Shown one piece after another: positions 8,835 to 17,880 of a DNA stretch of 64,000 nucleotides. Each line of letters opens with the position of its first letter. Positions within the stretch are counted from its first letter, which is position 1. This DNA is from Chloroflexota bacterium. GTDB taxonomy: Bacteria > Chloroflexota > Dehalococcoidia > Lucifugimonadales > Lucifugimonadaceae. The DNA is taken from contig PBKW01000012.1 of assembly GCA_002721615.1 (NCBI GenBank), positions 79,511-143,510 on the forward strand, in the 5' to 3' direction. A program made the position numbers and the translations under genes. The notes beneath the pieces are model-generated. The model searched no databases, was not told the DNA's origin, and saw only the letters and a list, made by a program, of their open reading frames with translations.

Positions 8835-11321
8835 TTACTTTTTAGTCTGTTCAACTTTCAATGAAGACACAGCCCTAATAGAAGCAATTTTATCTTTAGG
8901 GTTTAATTTCATTAATGTTGAACCTTGAGTAACTCTTCCATATCTACTAATTTCACCCAAAGGTATTTCTTGTACTACAGCTTTCTCAGTTAATAAATAG
9001 ACATCACTTTCCTGTCCTACAACCTGTGCACTAGCAACTTTTCCATTCTTAGGAGTTATACGCAATGTCAAGTTTCCCTTACCTCCTCTACGTTGACGAG
9101 TGTAGTAACGCATATCTGATAATTTTCCAAAACCTTTTTGACTAGCAATTAATAAAGAATCTTCATTTCTTGCCAAATCCATTACTACAACCCTATCACC
9201 TTTTTTTAAGTTAATTCCTCTTACTCCACCTGCGTTTCTTAATCTTGATTTTATTTCTTCTAATGGAAACCTTATAGCTTGACCCATTTCAGTAACCATA
9301 ATTACATCTGGAAATATAGAGTCTTCAGAAGAATGATCTGGAATAGCTAATCTTACTGAAACTAATTCATCATCATTTTTAAGTTTAAAAGCATTCAATC
9401 CCGATTTTCTCAAATTTTTTAATTGAGACACTTCCATTCTTTTAATTAACCCAGTTCTTGTAGCTAATACTATATATGATTTTACTCTTTGATCTAGTTT
9501 AGGCACGGCTAAAATTGCGTTTACTTTCTCTCTTGGTTCTAAACTAATAATATTTGATACGGGAGCTCCTCTTGAATTCCTTGACTGATTAGCAGGCAAA
9601 TCAAAAACTCTTGTAGAAAAAACACGCCCTCTATCGGTAAAGAAAAGAAGAGAATCATGTGTATCACAAACCTGTAGATAAGGAGTTACATCTTCTTCTT
9701 GAGTCATTCTTTGTCCTTTAACACCTTTTCCTCCTCTATGTTGCCTTCTAAAAGAACCCGTACTCACTCTTTTAAGATATCCATTAAGACTTAAAGTAAC
9801 TACCATTTCTTCATGAGGTTCAACATCTTCCCTATTCCATTGCCCTAACTCTTGTTTATGTATCTTTGTTTTTCTTTTATCTCCATATTTTTCTTTGAGT
9901 TCTAGTGTTTCCTTTTTAATTTCTTCTAATATTTTATCGGGGTTACTTAGCAAAGATTCCAATTCAGAAATAGTTTTCAATAAATCATTATATTCATTAT
10001 CTAATTTTTCTCTTTCCAGACCAGTTAATCTTCTTAATTGCATATCAACTATAGATTGGGCTTGAACATCAGATAAATCGAAAGTCTGAATCAAATTGTT
10101 TCGAGCTTCCTCAACAGTTTTAGAGGCTCTAACGATTTCAATGACTTTATCAATATTATCTAAAGCAATCTTCAAACCTTCTAAAATATGAATTCTATTT
10201 TGAGCTTTATTTAATTCATATTTAGATCTATTAGTGATAATTTCAACTCGAAAATCTATAAAATGTTTAAGCACTTGCTTCAAAGTTAAAACTCTAGGAG
10301 TGCCATCAACTAATGCCAACATATTTATCGAAAAAGATGATCTTAAGGGAGTGTTTTTATATAAATTATTTAAAACAACAGCTGGAGTAATACCCCTTCT
10401 TAATTCGACAACAACACGAGTACCTTTTCTATCAGATTCATCTCTAACTTCAGAAATTCCTTCTATCTTTTTATTTTTAATTAATTCTGCAATTCTAATT
10501 ACTAAGTTAGCCTTGTTAACTTGATAAGGTATTTGATCAAAAATAATGCTTTGTTTTTCATTTTTACCTTCTTCAATTTTATGATTAGCTTGCATCATTA
10601 CTCTACCTTTTCCAGTAGCATAGGCAGATTTAACCCCTTCTAACCCCCAAATATGAGCACCTGTAGGAAAATCAGGGGCTTTAATAAATTCCATAAGATC
10701 TTCAACTGTAGAATCAGGATTTTCAATCAATGATATTATTCCATCACATACCTCTGAAAGATTGTGGGGAGCCATATTAGTTGCCATTCCTACAGCAATT
10801 CCTGATGCACCATTGACTAAAAGAGTTGGAAGAATAGTAGGTAGAGTTGTAGGTTCTTGTAAAGAAGCATCAAAATTATCTACCCAGTCTACTGTATCTT
10901 TATCAATGTCAGCTAATATCATGTCAGCTATAGGCGCTAACTTTGACTCTGTATACCTCATTGCAGCAGGAGGATCACCATCCACAGAACCAAAATTCCC
11001 CTGCCCATCTACTATGGTATATCTCATATTAAATGGTTGTGCCATTCTAACCATCGCATCATAAACTGCTCCATCTCCATGAGGATGATATTTTCCTAAA
11101 ACATCACCAACAACTCTAGCACTTTTTTTATATGAAGAATTAGATCTCATACCTGAATCATACATAGAATAAAGTATTCTTCTATGGACAGGTTTCATCC
11201 CATCTCGAACATCTGGAAGAGCTCTTGCAACAATTACACTCATTGCATAATCCAGATAAGAAGTTTTCATCTCATCTTCAATTCCAATTAAATTAAATTT
11301 CTCTGAATTTTCAGTAACCAT
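8835..11321 (-). CDS. gyrA: DNA gyrase subunit A
   Basis: [32 protein letters not shown]; active-site context AAMRYTE; GyrA box RQHRGGKG. Confidence 0.96.
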   Translation of the reverse strand: MVTENSEKFNLIGIEDEMKTSYLDYAMSVIVARALPDVRDGMKPVHRRILYSMYDSGMRSNSSYKKSARVVGDVLGKYHPHGDGAVYDAMVRMAQPFNMRYTIVDGQGNFGSVDGDPPAAMRYTESKLAPIADMILADIDKDTVDWVDNFDASLQEPTTLPTILPTLLVNGASGIAVGMATNMAPHNLSEVCDGIISLIENPDSTVEDLMEFIKAPDFPTGAHIWGLEGVKSAYATGKGRVMMQANHKIEEGKNEKQSIIFDQIPYQVNKANLVIRIAELIKNKKIEGISEVRDESDRKGTRVVVELRRGITPAVVLNNLYKNTPLRSSFSINMLALVDGTPRVLTLKQVLKHFIDFRVEIITNRSKYELNKAQNRIHILEGLKIALDNIDKVIEIVRASKTVEEARNNLIQTFDLSDVQAQSIVDMQLRRLTGLEREKLDNEYNDLLKTISELESLLSNPDKILEEIKKETLELKEKYGDKRKTKIHKQELGQWNREDVEPHEEMVVTLSLNGYLKRVSTGSFRRQHRGGKGVKGQRMTQEEDVTPYLQVCDTHDSLLFFTDRGRVFSTRVFDLPANQSRNSRGAPVSNIISLEPREKVNAILAVPKLDQRVKSYIVLATRTGLIKRMEVSQLKNLRKSGLNAFKLKNDDELVSVRLAIPDHSSEDSIFPDVIMVTEMGQAIRFPLEEIKSRLRNAGGVRGINLKKGDRVVVMDLARNEDSLLIASQKGFGKLSDMRYYTRQRRGGKGNLTLRITPKNGKVASAQVVGQESDVYLLTEKAVVQEIPLGEISRYGRVTQGSTLMKLNPKDKIASIRAVSSLKVEQTKK

Positions 11322-11390
11322 AATTTTTCTTAAATATATCTATTTTCACTTTATAATTCCCCCATACTTATCACAATAAAAACATAGATA

Positions 11391-11960
11391 TCAATCAACA
11401 ATATATTTAACTATATTTTCAAAACCTTTAGGTAATTTATTTTCCCCGAATAGAGGCCATAAAATCCCTAAAATTTCTTCTTCTCCTTTTACTTCTATAG
11501 CCTCAATGAACCCCTTTTCATGATTCATAGCAGAAATCATTAGATTATCTGCTTTAGAATTAATCTTTAAATTATTTAATCTAGAAGAAGAAACTTTTAC
11601 GTTTCCAGATCCCCCAATAATACTGGCTAATTTGGTTCCAAGACCAATAAATATTTCATTACTTGTACAAACTTTATTAAAATATTTTTCTCCTCCAAAA
11701 ATTTCATTAATTAAAAACATTCCGTGGTCAACACCTATAATTTTCAATTTCAGTTTTCTAGCTTTATTAAATACTTCTTGAAAAGTCATTTTTCTTTCTT
11801 GGCTCAAATCACTTTTTCCAATAACAAGTAAAGAATTTTCAGACCCTAAAATAGTGCTTTGATTATTTACAGATTTCCACTTCCCCACACCTAAATTAAT
11901 ATTCAAAGATTCATTATAATCTATCTTTTCATTGGGATCTGTAAAAAAAACTAAAACCAT
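11391..11960 (-). CDS. Class-I glutamine amidotransferase / peptidase C26-like protein lacking catalytic residues; the ORF track starts at 12005, but the internal Met at 11960 avoids overlap with pspAB
   Basis: IIGVDHGMFLINEIFGG aligns with GICRGMQLLNVALGG; GFIEAIEV..EEILGILWPLF aligns with DGVIEAIE...LGVQWHPE. Confidence 0.55.
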   Translation of the reverse strand: MVLVFFTDPNEKIDYNESLNINLGVGKWKSVNNQSTILGSENSLLVIGKSDLSQERKMTFQEVFNKARKLKLKIIGVDHGMFLINEIFGGEKYFNKVCTSNEIFIGLGTKLASIIGGSGNVKVSSSRLNNLKINSKADNLMISAMNHEKGFIEAIEVKGEEEILGILWPLFGENKLPKGFENIVKYIVD

Positions 11961-11974
11961 AAATAACTCAAAAA

Positions 11975-12547
11975 TTAAAATGGTATAGATGAAATACCAT
12001 ACCATTTGTTAAAGTCAGAAAGCATATCTAAGCCATTGGATCTTAAGATATCATGCATATCCAATTCTAAAGAACTTAATCTTTCTTCTCCAGAAGGAAC
12101 AAATGGATAATATCCTAAAACATCTGAGTTGAAAATTAGATAACAACTTTCAACTTTTCCATAAACATCAATTACTTTACTTTGAGTTAAATCTAGTTTG
12201 AAAACTGACCCAATTATATTATCGGATTTTACAATATTAGAGACAGCATTTATAACAGTGTAAGTAGTAGAAATTAGCTCTGTAAAATCCTCATCTCTAA
12301 TTAAAACCCAATATGTCCCTTGATCATCTTTTGAAATTCTAGTTACAGTTTTAGATTCTGGACGTCCATCTTTTACAATTTTATCTACATTAGCAGTTAA
12401 ATCTTGGAAAAAAACATGATCAGATGGAGAGAGTAAAACACCAGATTCTGTATATAATTTAATTGATTTTCTTTCTAAATAATTAGTTGATTGCAATATA
12501 GAAGACATAGCTTCCCAATGTGATTTTTTCTTTCTAAGAAAAAACAT
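11975..12547 (-). CDS. PspA-associated protein PspAB-like
   Basis: GTYWVLIRDEDFTELISTTYTVINAV...SCYLIFNSDVLGYYPFVPSGEERLSSLELDMHDIL; immediately downstream of htpX, the usual PspAB context. Confidence 0.7.
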   Translation of the reverse strand: MFFLRKKKSHWEAMSSILQSTNYLERKSIKLYTESGVLLSPSDHVFFQDLTANVDKIVKDGRPESKTVTRISKDDQGTYWVLIRDEDFTELISTTYTVINAVSNIVKSDNIIGSVFKLDLTQSKVIDVYGKVESCYLIFNSDVLGYYPFVPSGEERLSSLELDMHDILRSNGLDMLSDFNKWYGISSIPF

Positions 12548-13476
12548 TAAGAATCACTAAAAATGTTATTCATTTCTTGTCTCATTTTTCTCAATTTTCT
12601 TACCCTATCTTGAACAGGAGGATGAGTAGATAGCAACTTAGCTACATCGTCTCCGGACAGAGCAGGAATAATCATGAAGGCGCTTGCAGTTTTAACCGTT
12701 CTTAAATCTTGAGTAGGAATCTTAGAAATTGTGCCACTAATTTTTTCTAAAGCAGAAGCTAGTTCATCAGGTTTTCCAGATAAAAATGACCCTGTTCTAT
12801 CTGCACCATATTCTCTATATCTAGTAAGAGCCAAAACTAAAAGTTGCCCTATAAAATATACAAGCATAGTAATAAAATATATTACAATAATATAACCACC
12901 ATTTTGACGCCTATTTCCTCCATACATTCCACCAAAAAGCATATTCCAAAAAAACATTTGCATAAGAAAACTAGTAAACGTTACAAAGAAATTAGCTATA
13001 GCTAGAACCTTCATGTCTCCATTTATAACATGCCCTAATTCATGAGCTAAAACTGCTTCTAGTTCAGAGGAAGATAACCTTTCTCTAATACCAGTAGTCA
13101 CAGCAACCAAAGAATTCTTTGGATTTCTTCCAGTTGCAAAAGCATTCGGAACACTAGATTCCATAACAGCAATTTTAGGAGAAGGAATATTAGCTCTCTT
13201 AGCTAATCTTTCAACAATTTCAAATAATTGAGGATCTTGCTCTCTAGAAATCACCTTTGCTTTTGTAGACCATAAAATCATTTTGTCAGACATATAATAC
13301 TGAAAAATACCCATACCCAAAACTATTACTACTATAAAAGAAATCTGTACTCCAAAAGCATTCAAAATTAAACCAAAAAATGCATATAAAAGTCCCAATA
13401 AAAACCAAGTAAAATACATCCTTGAAACAAGACCTTTATCTCTCGACACTTTAAATGTGTTATTTTTTTCAACCAT
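12547..13476 (-). CDS. htpX: Protease HtpX homolog (M48 metallopeptidase)
   Basis: VLAHELGHVINGDM; NAFATGRNPKNS; REYGADRTGS; THPPVQDRV. Confidence 0.95.
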   Translation of the reverse strand: MVEKNNTFKVSRDKGLVSRMYFTWFLLGLLYAFFGLILNAFGVQISFIVVIVLGMGIFQYYMSDKMILWSTKAKVISREQDPQLFEIVERLAKRANIPSPKIAVMESSVPNAFATGRNPKNSLVAVTTGIRERLSSSELEAVLAHELGHVINGDMKVLAIANFFVTFTSFLMQMFFWNMLFGGMYGGNRRQNGGYIIVIYFITMLVYFIGQLLVLALTRYREYGADRTGSFLSGKPDELASALEKISGTISKIPTQDLRTVKTASAFMIIPALSGDDVAKLLSTHPPVQDRVRKLRKMRQEMNNIFSDS

Positions 13477-13541
13477 TTAATTCACCTTAAAAGATTTATG
13501 TTAATATTATTCTATATTGGTAACTCATTATTATCCACTAA

Positions 13542-14441
13542 ATGGAACCTCAATTGATTCAAAAAATTGATAAAAATTTCACGAATAAATTAGCATCAAT
13601 TGCAGAAAAAGCTGCATTAAAATCTGGAGAATTTGCTCTAGAAAATATTGATTCTGATATAAAAATATTTTCTAAAGAAGGGAAAAAGAATAATCTAGTC
13701 ACAGAAATAGATCGAAGGAATCAAAAATTTATAATTTCAATGATTAAAGACCATTTCCCAGACCATACAATCATTGGAGAAGAAGATAAAAAAAACATCA
13801 AGCCTAAACTTCATGAAATAGCATGGGTTATTGACCCTATAGATGGAACTACAAACTTTGTTAACAAATTTCCAATATTTTCTGTATCTATTGGTGTTCT
13901 TTTCCAAGGAATACCCATAGCAGGAGCTATATGGACACCATGGATGAATGAAAAAAGCCTCCTTTTAAAAGCATCTTTAGGTAATGGGGCAAGTATAAAC
14001 AATAAGAAAAACAAAATTCAAGATATCAATCCCTCAAAACTTTCTGAAGGTGGCATCGCTACATTGCCTTCAAAAATTGAAACCTATTTTAAGGTTAACA
14101 AAAATAAAAAAGAATTCATTGGTGAAAAAAGAGTTTTAGGTAGTTGTGCTTTTGAGATGATGTTAATAGCCAAAGGAATTTCTACTTACGGTATCCTCGG
14201 CCCTGCTTCAAGTTGGGATTTTGCTGCTGGAGTAATTATTATTAAAGAATCAGGAGGAGAAGTATTATCTATAAATAGTAAAAATGAATGGGAAAAATTC
14301 AAAGGTTTTCACGATAATTATCAAATCAATAATGAAACTATAGAAAATATTAGAAATTGGAAAGGAATAATGGCTGGAGGTTCAAAAAAAATTGTTAATT
14401 ACACTACTAAGAATTTAATTCCTAAAAAATCATCAAAGTAA
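13542..14441 (+). CDS. Inositol monophosphatase family protein (SuhB/HisN-like)
   Basis: GEED; WVIDPIDGTTNFVNKFPIFSVSIG; GSCAFEMMLIAKG; SSWDFAAGVIIIKESGG. Confidence 0.9.
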   Translation: MEPQLIQKIDKNFTNKLASIAEKAALKSGEFALENIDSDIKIFSKEGKKNNLVTEIDRRNQKFIISMIKDHFPDHTIIGEEDKKNIKPKLHEIAWVIDPIDGTTNFVNKFPIFSVSIGVLFQGIPIAGAIWTPWMNEKSLLLKASLGNGASINNKKNKIQDINPSKLSEGGIATLPSKIETYFKVNKNKKEFIGEKRVLGSCAFEMMLIAKGISTYGILGPASSWDFAAGVIIIKESGGEVLSINSKNEWEKFKGFHDNYQINNETIENIRNWKGIMAGGSKKIVNYTTKNLIPKKSSK

Positions 14442-15179
14442 GGGCCAAGGAACATTCAAGTTAACATCTAGGTAAGGATACCTATCTAGTTCAATTAAAA
14501 AATCTAATCTTTCAATAAAAAAATCAAAAGAATTTTGAGACAACCAATTCACTAAAAGATCTCTAAGTTTAATTTCATTATTCAGGTTATCTTTTAATTT
14601 CATTAAATCATTTTTAAGTTGATCAGAAATTTTCATTCCACTAAATTCAAACATTACTGTCCTTAATCTACTATTCTCATTAAAAGTCAAACCGTGATCT
14701 AAAGACCAAATTTTATTTTTTGAATCTTTAATACATGAACTAGCTTTTCTATCAGAATTATTAACTAACAAATCAAATAAAGCGAAACATTCAAAATTTT
14801 TTAAACATGAATCCCTCAAAGTAAAATAATTTTTATTTGAATCATGATCAATAAATTTTTGCAATGTACCAATTCCTAATGGACCATTCCGAATAGTTGT
14901 ACTTGGAATATTTGGCCATCCCAAAATTCTACTTATAACAAAGGAAGACATTTCACGTTTGTAAAGACTTTCTGAAGGAAAATCAAAAAGGGGCTTTTCA
15001 CCGATCATTGGTTTATATACACATAGTAATGAATCGTTAAAATTGGGGCAAGAAAGCTCTAATAAGAAGACTTGGTTGCTACCATCTAGTACTGATCTAA
15101 TATTTCCTGTTTTCCAATTATCTAATTTTTCCAAATATTCAGAAAATATTCTTTCATTTTCATATAAATATTTTATCAT
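14433..15179 (-). CDS. SCO1664-family (PI3/4-kinase-like) protein
   Basis: G..vFLLEL.......CVYKPMIGEKPLFDFP..SLYKREMSSFVIS; LFDLLVNNSDRKASSC; WSLDHGLTF; paired with a DUF3090 gene. Confidence 0.75.
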   Translation of the reverse strand: MIKYLYENERIFSEYLEKLDNWKTGNIRSVLDGSNQVFLLELSCPNFNDSLLCVYKPMIGEKPLFDFPSESLYKREMSSFVISRILGWPNIPSTTIRNGPLGIGTLQKFIDHDSNKNYFTLRDSCLKNFECFALFDLLVNNSDRKASSCIKDSKNKIWSLDHGLTFNENSRLRTVMFEFSGMKISDQLKNDLMKLKDNLNNEIKLRDLLVNWLSQNSFDFFIERLDFLIELDRYPYLDVNLNVPWPLL

Positions 15180-15196
15180 TTAAATAATGAGATATA

Positions 15197-15718
15197 TCAA
15201 TTCAAGTTTATATGACCATTCTTCTTGAAACATGGGCTTCCATCACAAGTTCCATCTAAGTTTTTTGGCAAATGACATAAGGGGCACTTCTTTCTTCCAG
15301 ATTCACATACTTTAATAATCTTATCACCTAAATTTTCCGCTTGAAGTTTATCCAAATAAATATATATTTTAATTAAAATATTTTCTTCATTTATTTCTTC
15401 AGATAAAAAAATTAATTTACATGTCTTAGAGTCTGAGTCTAAAGAAAAATCAGTTCCCTTAACCTCTAGATTAAATACCCCGAAATTTTCAATAAAATTG
15501 TCTTCTATCTTATCTTGAGTTTCCTCAGGGCTTTTTAATAACAAATACAATGAAACAAGTTGCTCTTTTTCCAACCAAATCTTTATTTTAGATTCATTTC
15601 TAGTTTCTTCTTGAACTTTGTTGAAATTAGTAAGACTTAAAAAAAATGTTCTATTACCAGGAGAACCTATTGAAACACATTCAATATTTTCTATATTTCT
15701 CACATAATAATTATTCAT
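15197..15718 (-). CDS. DUF3090-family protein
   Basis: SIGSPGNRTFFLSL N-terminus; C-terminal Zn-like CPLCHLPKNLDG..C..; adjacent to the SCO1664-like gene. Confidence 0.8.
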   Translation of the reverse strand: MNNYYVRNIENIECVSIGSPGNRTFFLSLTNFNKVQEETRNESKIKIWLEKEQLVSLYLLLKSPEETQDKIEDNFIENFGVFNLEVKGTDFSLDSDSKTCKLIFLSEEINEENILIKIYIYLDKLQAENLGDKIIKVCESGRKKCPLCHLPKNLDGTCDGSPCFKKNGHINLN

Positions 15719-15815
15719 AATCTATTTTTATATCATTCTTTCTAATATTTATTAAATACTTTATCTGAAAATCTAATAAACTCATGTTATAGTTACACAG
15801 TTAAAAAAAATTTTT

Positions 15816-17384
15816 ATGAAAATGAAAATGGAATTATACGATACAACACTTAGAGATGGCACACAACAAGAAGGCATATCATTATCTGTAAAAGATAAAA
15901 TTTCTATTACAGAAAAATTAGATGATATAGGAATACCTTTCATTGAAGGAGGATATGCTGGTTCAAATCCAAAAGATAATGAATATTTCAAGCTCATTAA
16001 AAACATCAATTTAAAACAAGCAAAAATTTGTGCATTTGGAAATACTAGAAAAATCAATGGAAAAGTAGATAGTGATCCAGTTATAAAAGCATTATTATCT
16101 TCTGAAACAGAAATCATTACTCTAGTAGGAAAATCTTCTGATCTTCAAGTCGAAAAAGTTTTAGAAACTTCTCTAGAAGAAAACCTTTCAATGATTTCTG
16201 ATTCTATAGAATATCTAAAAAACAGAGATAGAAAAGTTATCTTTGACGCTGAACATTTCTTCGACGGTTATATTAACAATCCTAATTACAGTATTAAAGT
16301 ACTAGAAACTGCAATAAAATTTGGTGCTGATACTGTAGTCCTATGTGATACAAATGGAGGAATGCTACCTGAAAAAGTATCTGAAATTACTAGAATAGTT
16401 TCTGAAACTATAGAATGCCAGATTGGAATTCATACTCATAATGACACTGACACTGCTGTAGCTTCTGCTATAGCAGCTTATCAATCAGGAGCAACTCATA
16501 TTCAAGGAACAATAAATGGTTATGGAGAAAGATGTGGGAATGCAAATTTAGTAAGCATTATTGCAAACTTACAATTGAAATTAGGAATAGATTGTTTGTC
16601 AAAAAATAATCTTTCTAGACTTACAGAATTATCTAATTTCGTTTCTGAAACAGTAAATAGACCTCCTTTTCCTTATTCTCCATATGTGGGAAAAAATGCT
16701 TTTACTCACAAAGGGGGATTACATGCTTCAGCTACAGAAAAGTTTATTTCCTCGTATCAACACATTGATCCGTCATTAATAGGTAACTCTACAGACGTTA
16801 CAATTTCTGAATTATCTGGAAAAAGTAATGTAAACAGAAAAATTAAAGAACTTGGATTAAATAATCAACTTGGAAATTCTGAAGCTCAAGAGATAGTAAA
16901 ATATATTAAGGATCAAGAAAATGAAGGATTCTCTTATGAAAATGCAACAGCTTCATTTGAATTAGTAGTAAAAAAATTTCTTCCAAATTACGAACCTCCT
17001 TTTGAATTAATAGACTTTGTTGTTCTTGTAGAAAACAGATCAAAATCAAATGGGAACCTTTTATGTGAAGCAACAGTAAAGGTGAAAGTAAAAAATTCTA
17101 TAGTTCATACTGCATCAGAGGGAAATGGGCCTGTAAATGCATTAAATAATGCTTTAATAAAAGCCTTAAGTCCATCTTATCCTAAAATTCATTCATTAAG
17201 GTTGACAGATTATAATGTAAGAGTAATCGATCAATCATCTGCGACAGAAGCCAGTGTACGAGTTGCTATAGAGACGGCAGATGATAAAGATGTATGGAGA
17301 ACTGTAGGTTGTTCTGCAAATATCCTTGAAGCCAGTTGGATGGCATTATCTGATTCTTTAGAATGGTATCTAATATTTAAATAA
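15816..17384 (+). CDS. cimA: (R)-citramalate synthase
   Basis: YDTTLRDGTQQEGISLSVKDKI; ETIECQIGIHTHNDTDTAVA; NGYGERCGNANL; KGGLHASA. Confidence 0.93.
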   Translation: MKMKMELYDTTLRDGTQQEGISLSVKDKISITEKLDDIGIPFIEGGYAGSNPKDNEYFKLIKNINLKQAKICAFGNTRKINGKVDSDPVIKALLSSETEIITLVGKSSDLQVEKVLETSLEENLSMISDSIEYLKNRDRKVIFDAEHFFDGYINNPNYSIKVLETAIKFGADTVVLCDTNGGMLPEKVSEITRIVSETIECQIGIHTHNDTDTAVASAIAAYQSGATHIQGTINGYGERCGNANLVSIIANLQLKLGIDCLSKNNLSRLTELSNFVSETVNRPPFPYSPYVGKNAFTHKGGLHASATEKFISSYQHIDPSLIGNSTDVTISELSGKSNVNRKIKELGLNNQLGNSEAQEIVKYIKDQENEGFSYENATASFELVVKKFLPNYEPPFELIDFVVLVENRSKSNGNLLCEATVKVKVKNSIVHTASEGNGPVNALNNALIKALSPSYPKIHSLRLTDYNVRVIDQSSATEASVRVAIETADDKDVWRTVGCSANILEASWMALSDSLEWYLIFK

Positions 17385-17389
17385 TTGTC

Positions 17390-17833
17390 TTAACTTCTAT
17401 ACTGATCACCATCAAATGTAATTTGTTCTTCATGAACATTTTTTTGTGAGTCAATTTTGAATGCCCTCATAATAGGGCGATTCTTTTCTACTAAAGAAAT
17501 CAAAATATAATAATAATTAACAGGATTGCCAAAACTGTGAGTAATAGCTTCTTTTATATCTGTTGATGAAGGATATGCTTGAGTATAAACATGAGAATGA
17601 TAAAACCCTATAATATCCAAGTCTTTTTTCTCTGATTCTAATGTAATTTTTAATAATTCATTAGGATCCATAGTATATCTTGTCAATGGTTCTTCATGTA
17701 TGTTTTTTATTCTAATATTCTCTGAAACTTGATTTTTATTACCCAGCAAAACTCCACATGCTTCTTCAGGATCTAAATTCAAAGAATGATCAAACATATT
17801 ACCTATAACTTTTTTGGGTAAAAATATCGCCAT
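17390..17833 (-). CDS. JAMM/MPN+ (M67) metallopeptidase
   Basis: PEEACGVLLG and GFYHSHVYTQAYPSSTD (HxH-x7-S-x2-D JAMM motif). Confidence 0.85.
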   Translation of the reverse strand: MAIFLPKKVIGNMFDHSLNLDPEEACGVLLGNKNQVSENIRIKNIHEEPLTRYTMDPNELLKITLESEKKDLDIIGFYHSHVYTQAYPSSTDIKEAITHSFGNPVNYYYILISLVEKNRPIMRAFKIDSQKNVHEEQITFDGDQYRS

Positions 17834-17880
17834 TTTTTATAATAAATTTTATTTAAACTTGAATGACTATAACCTAAAAA

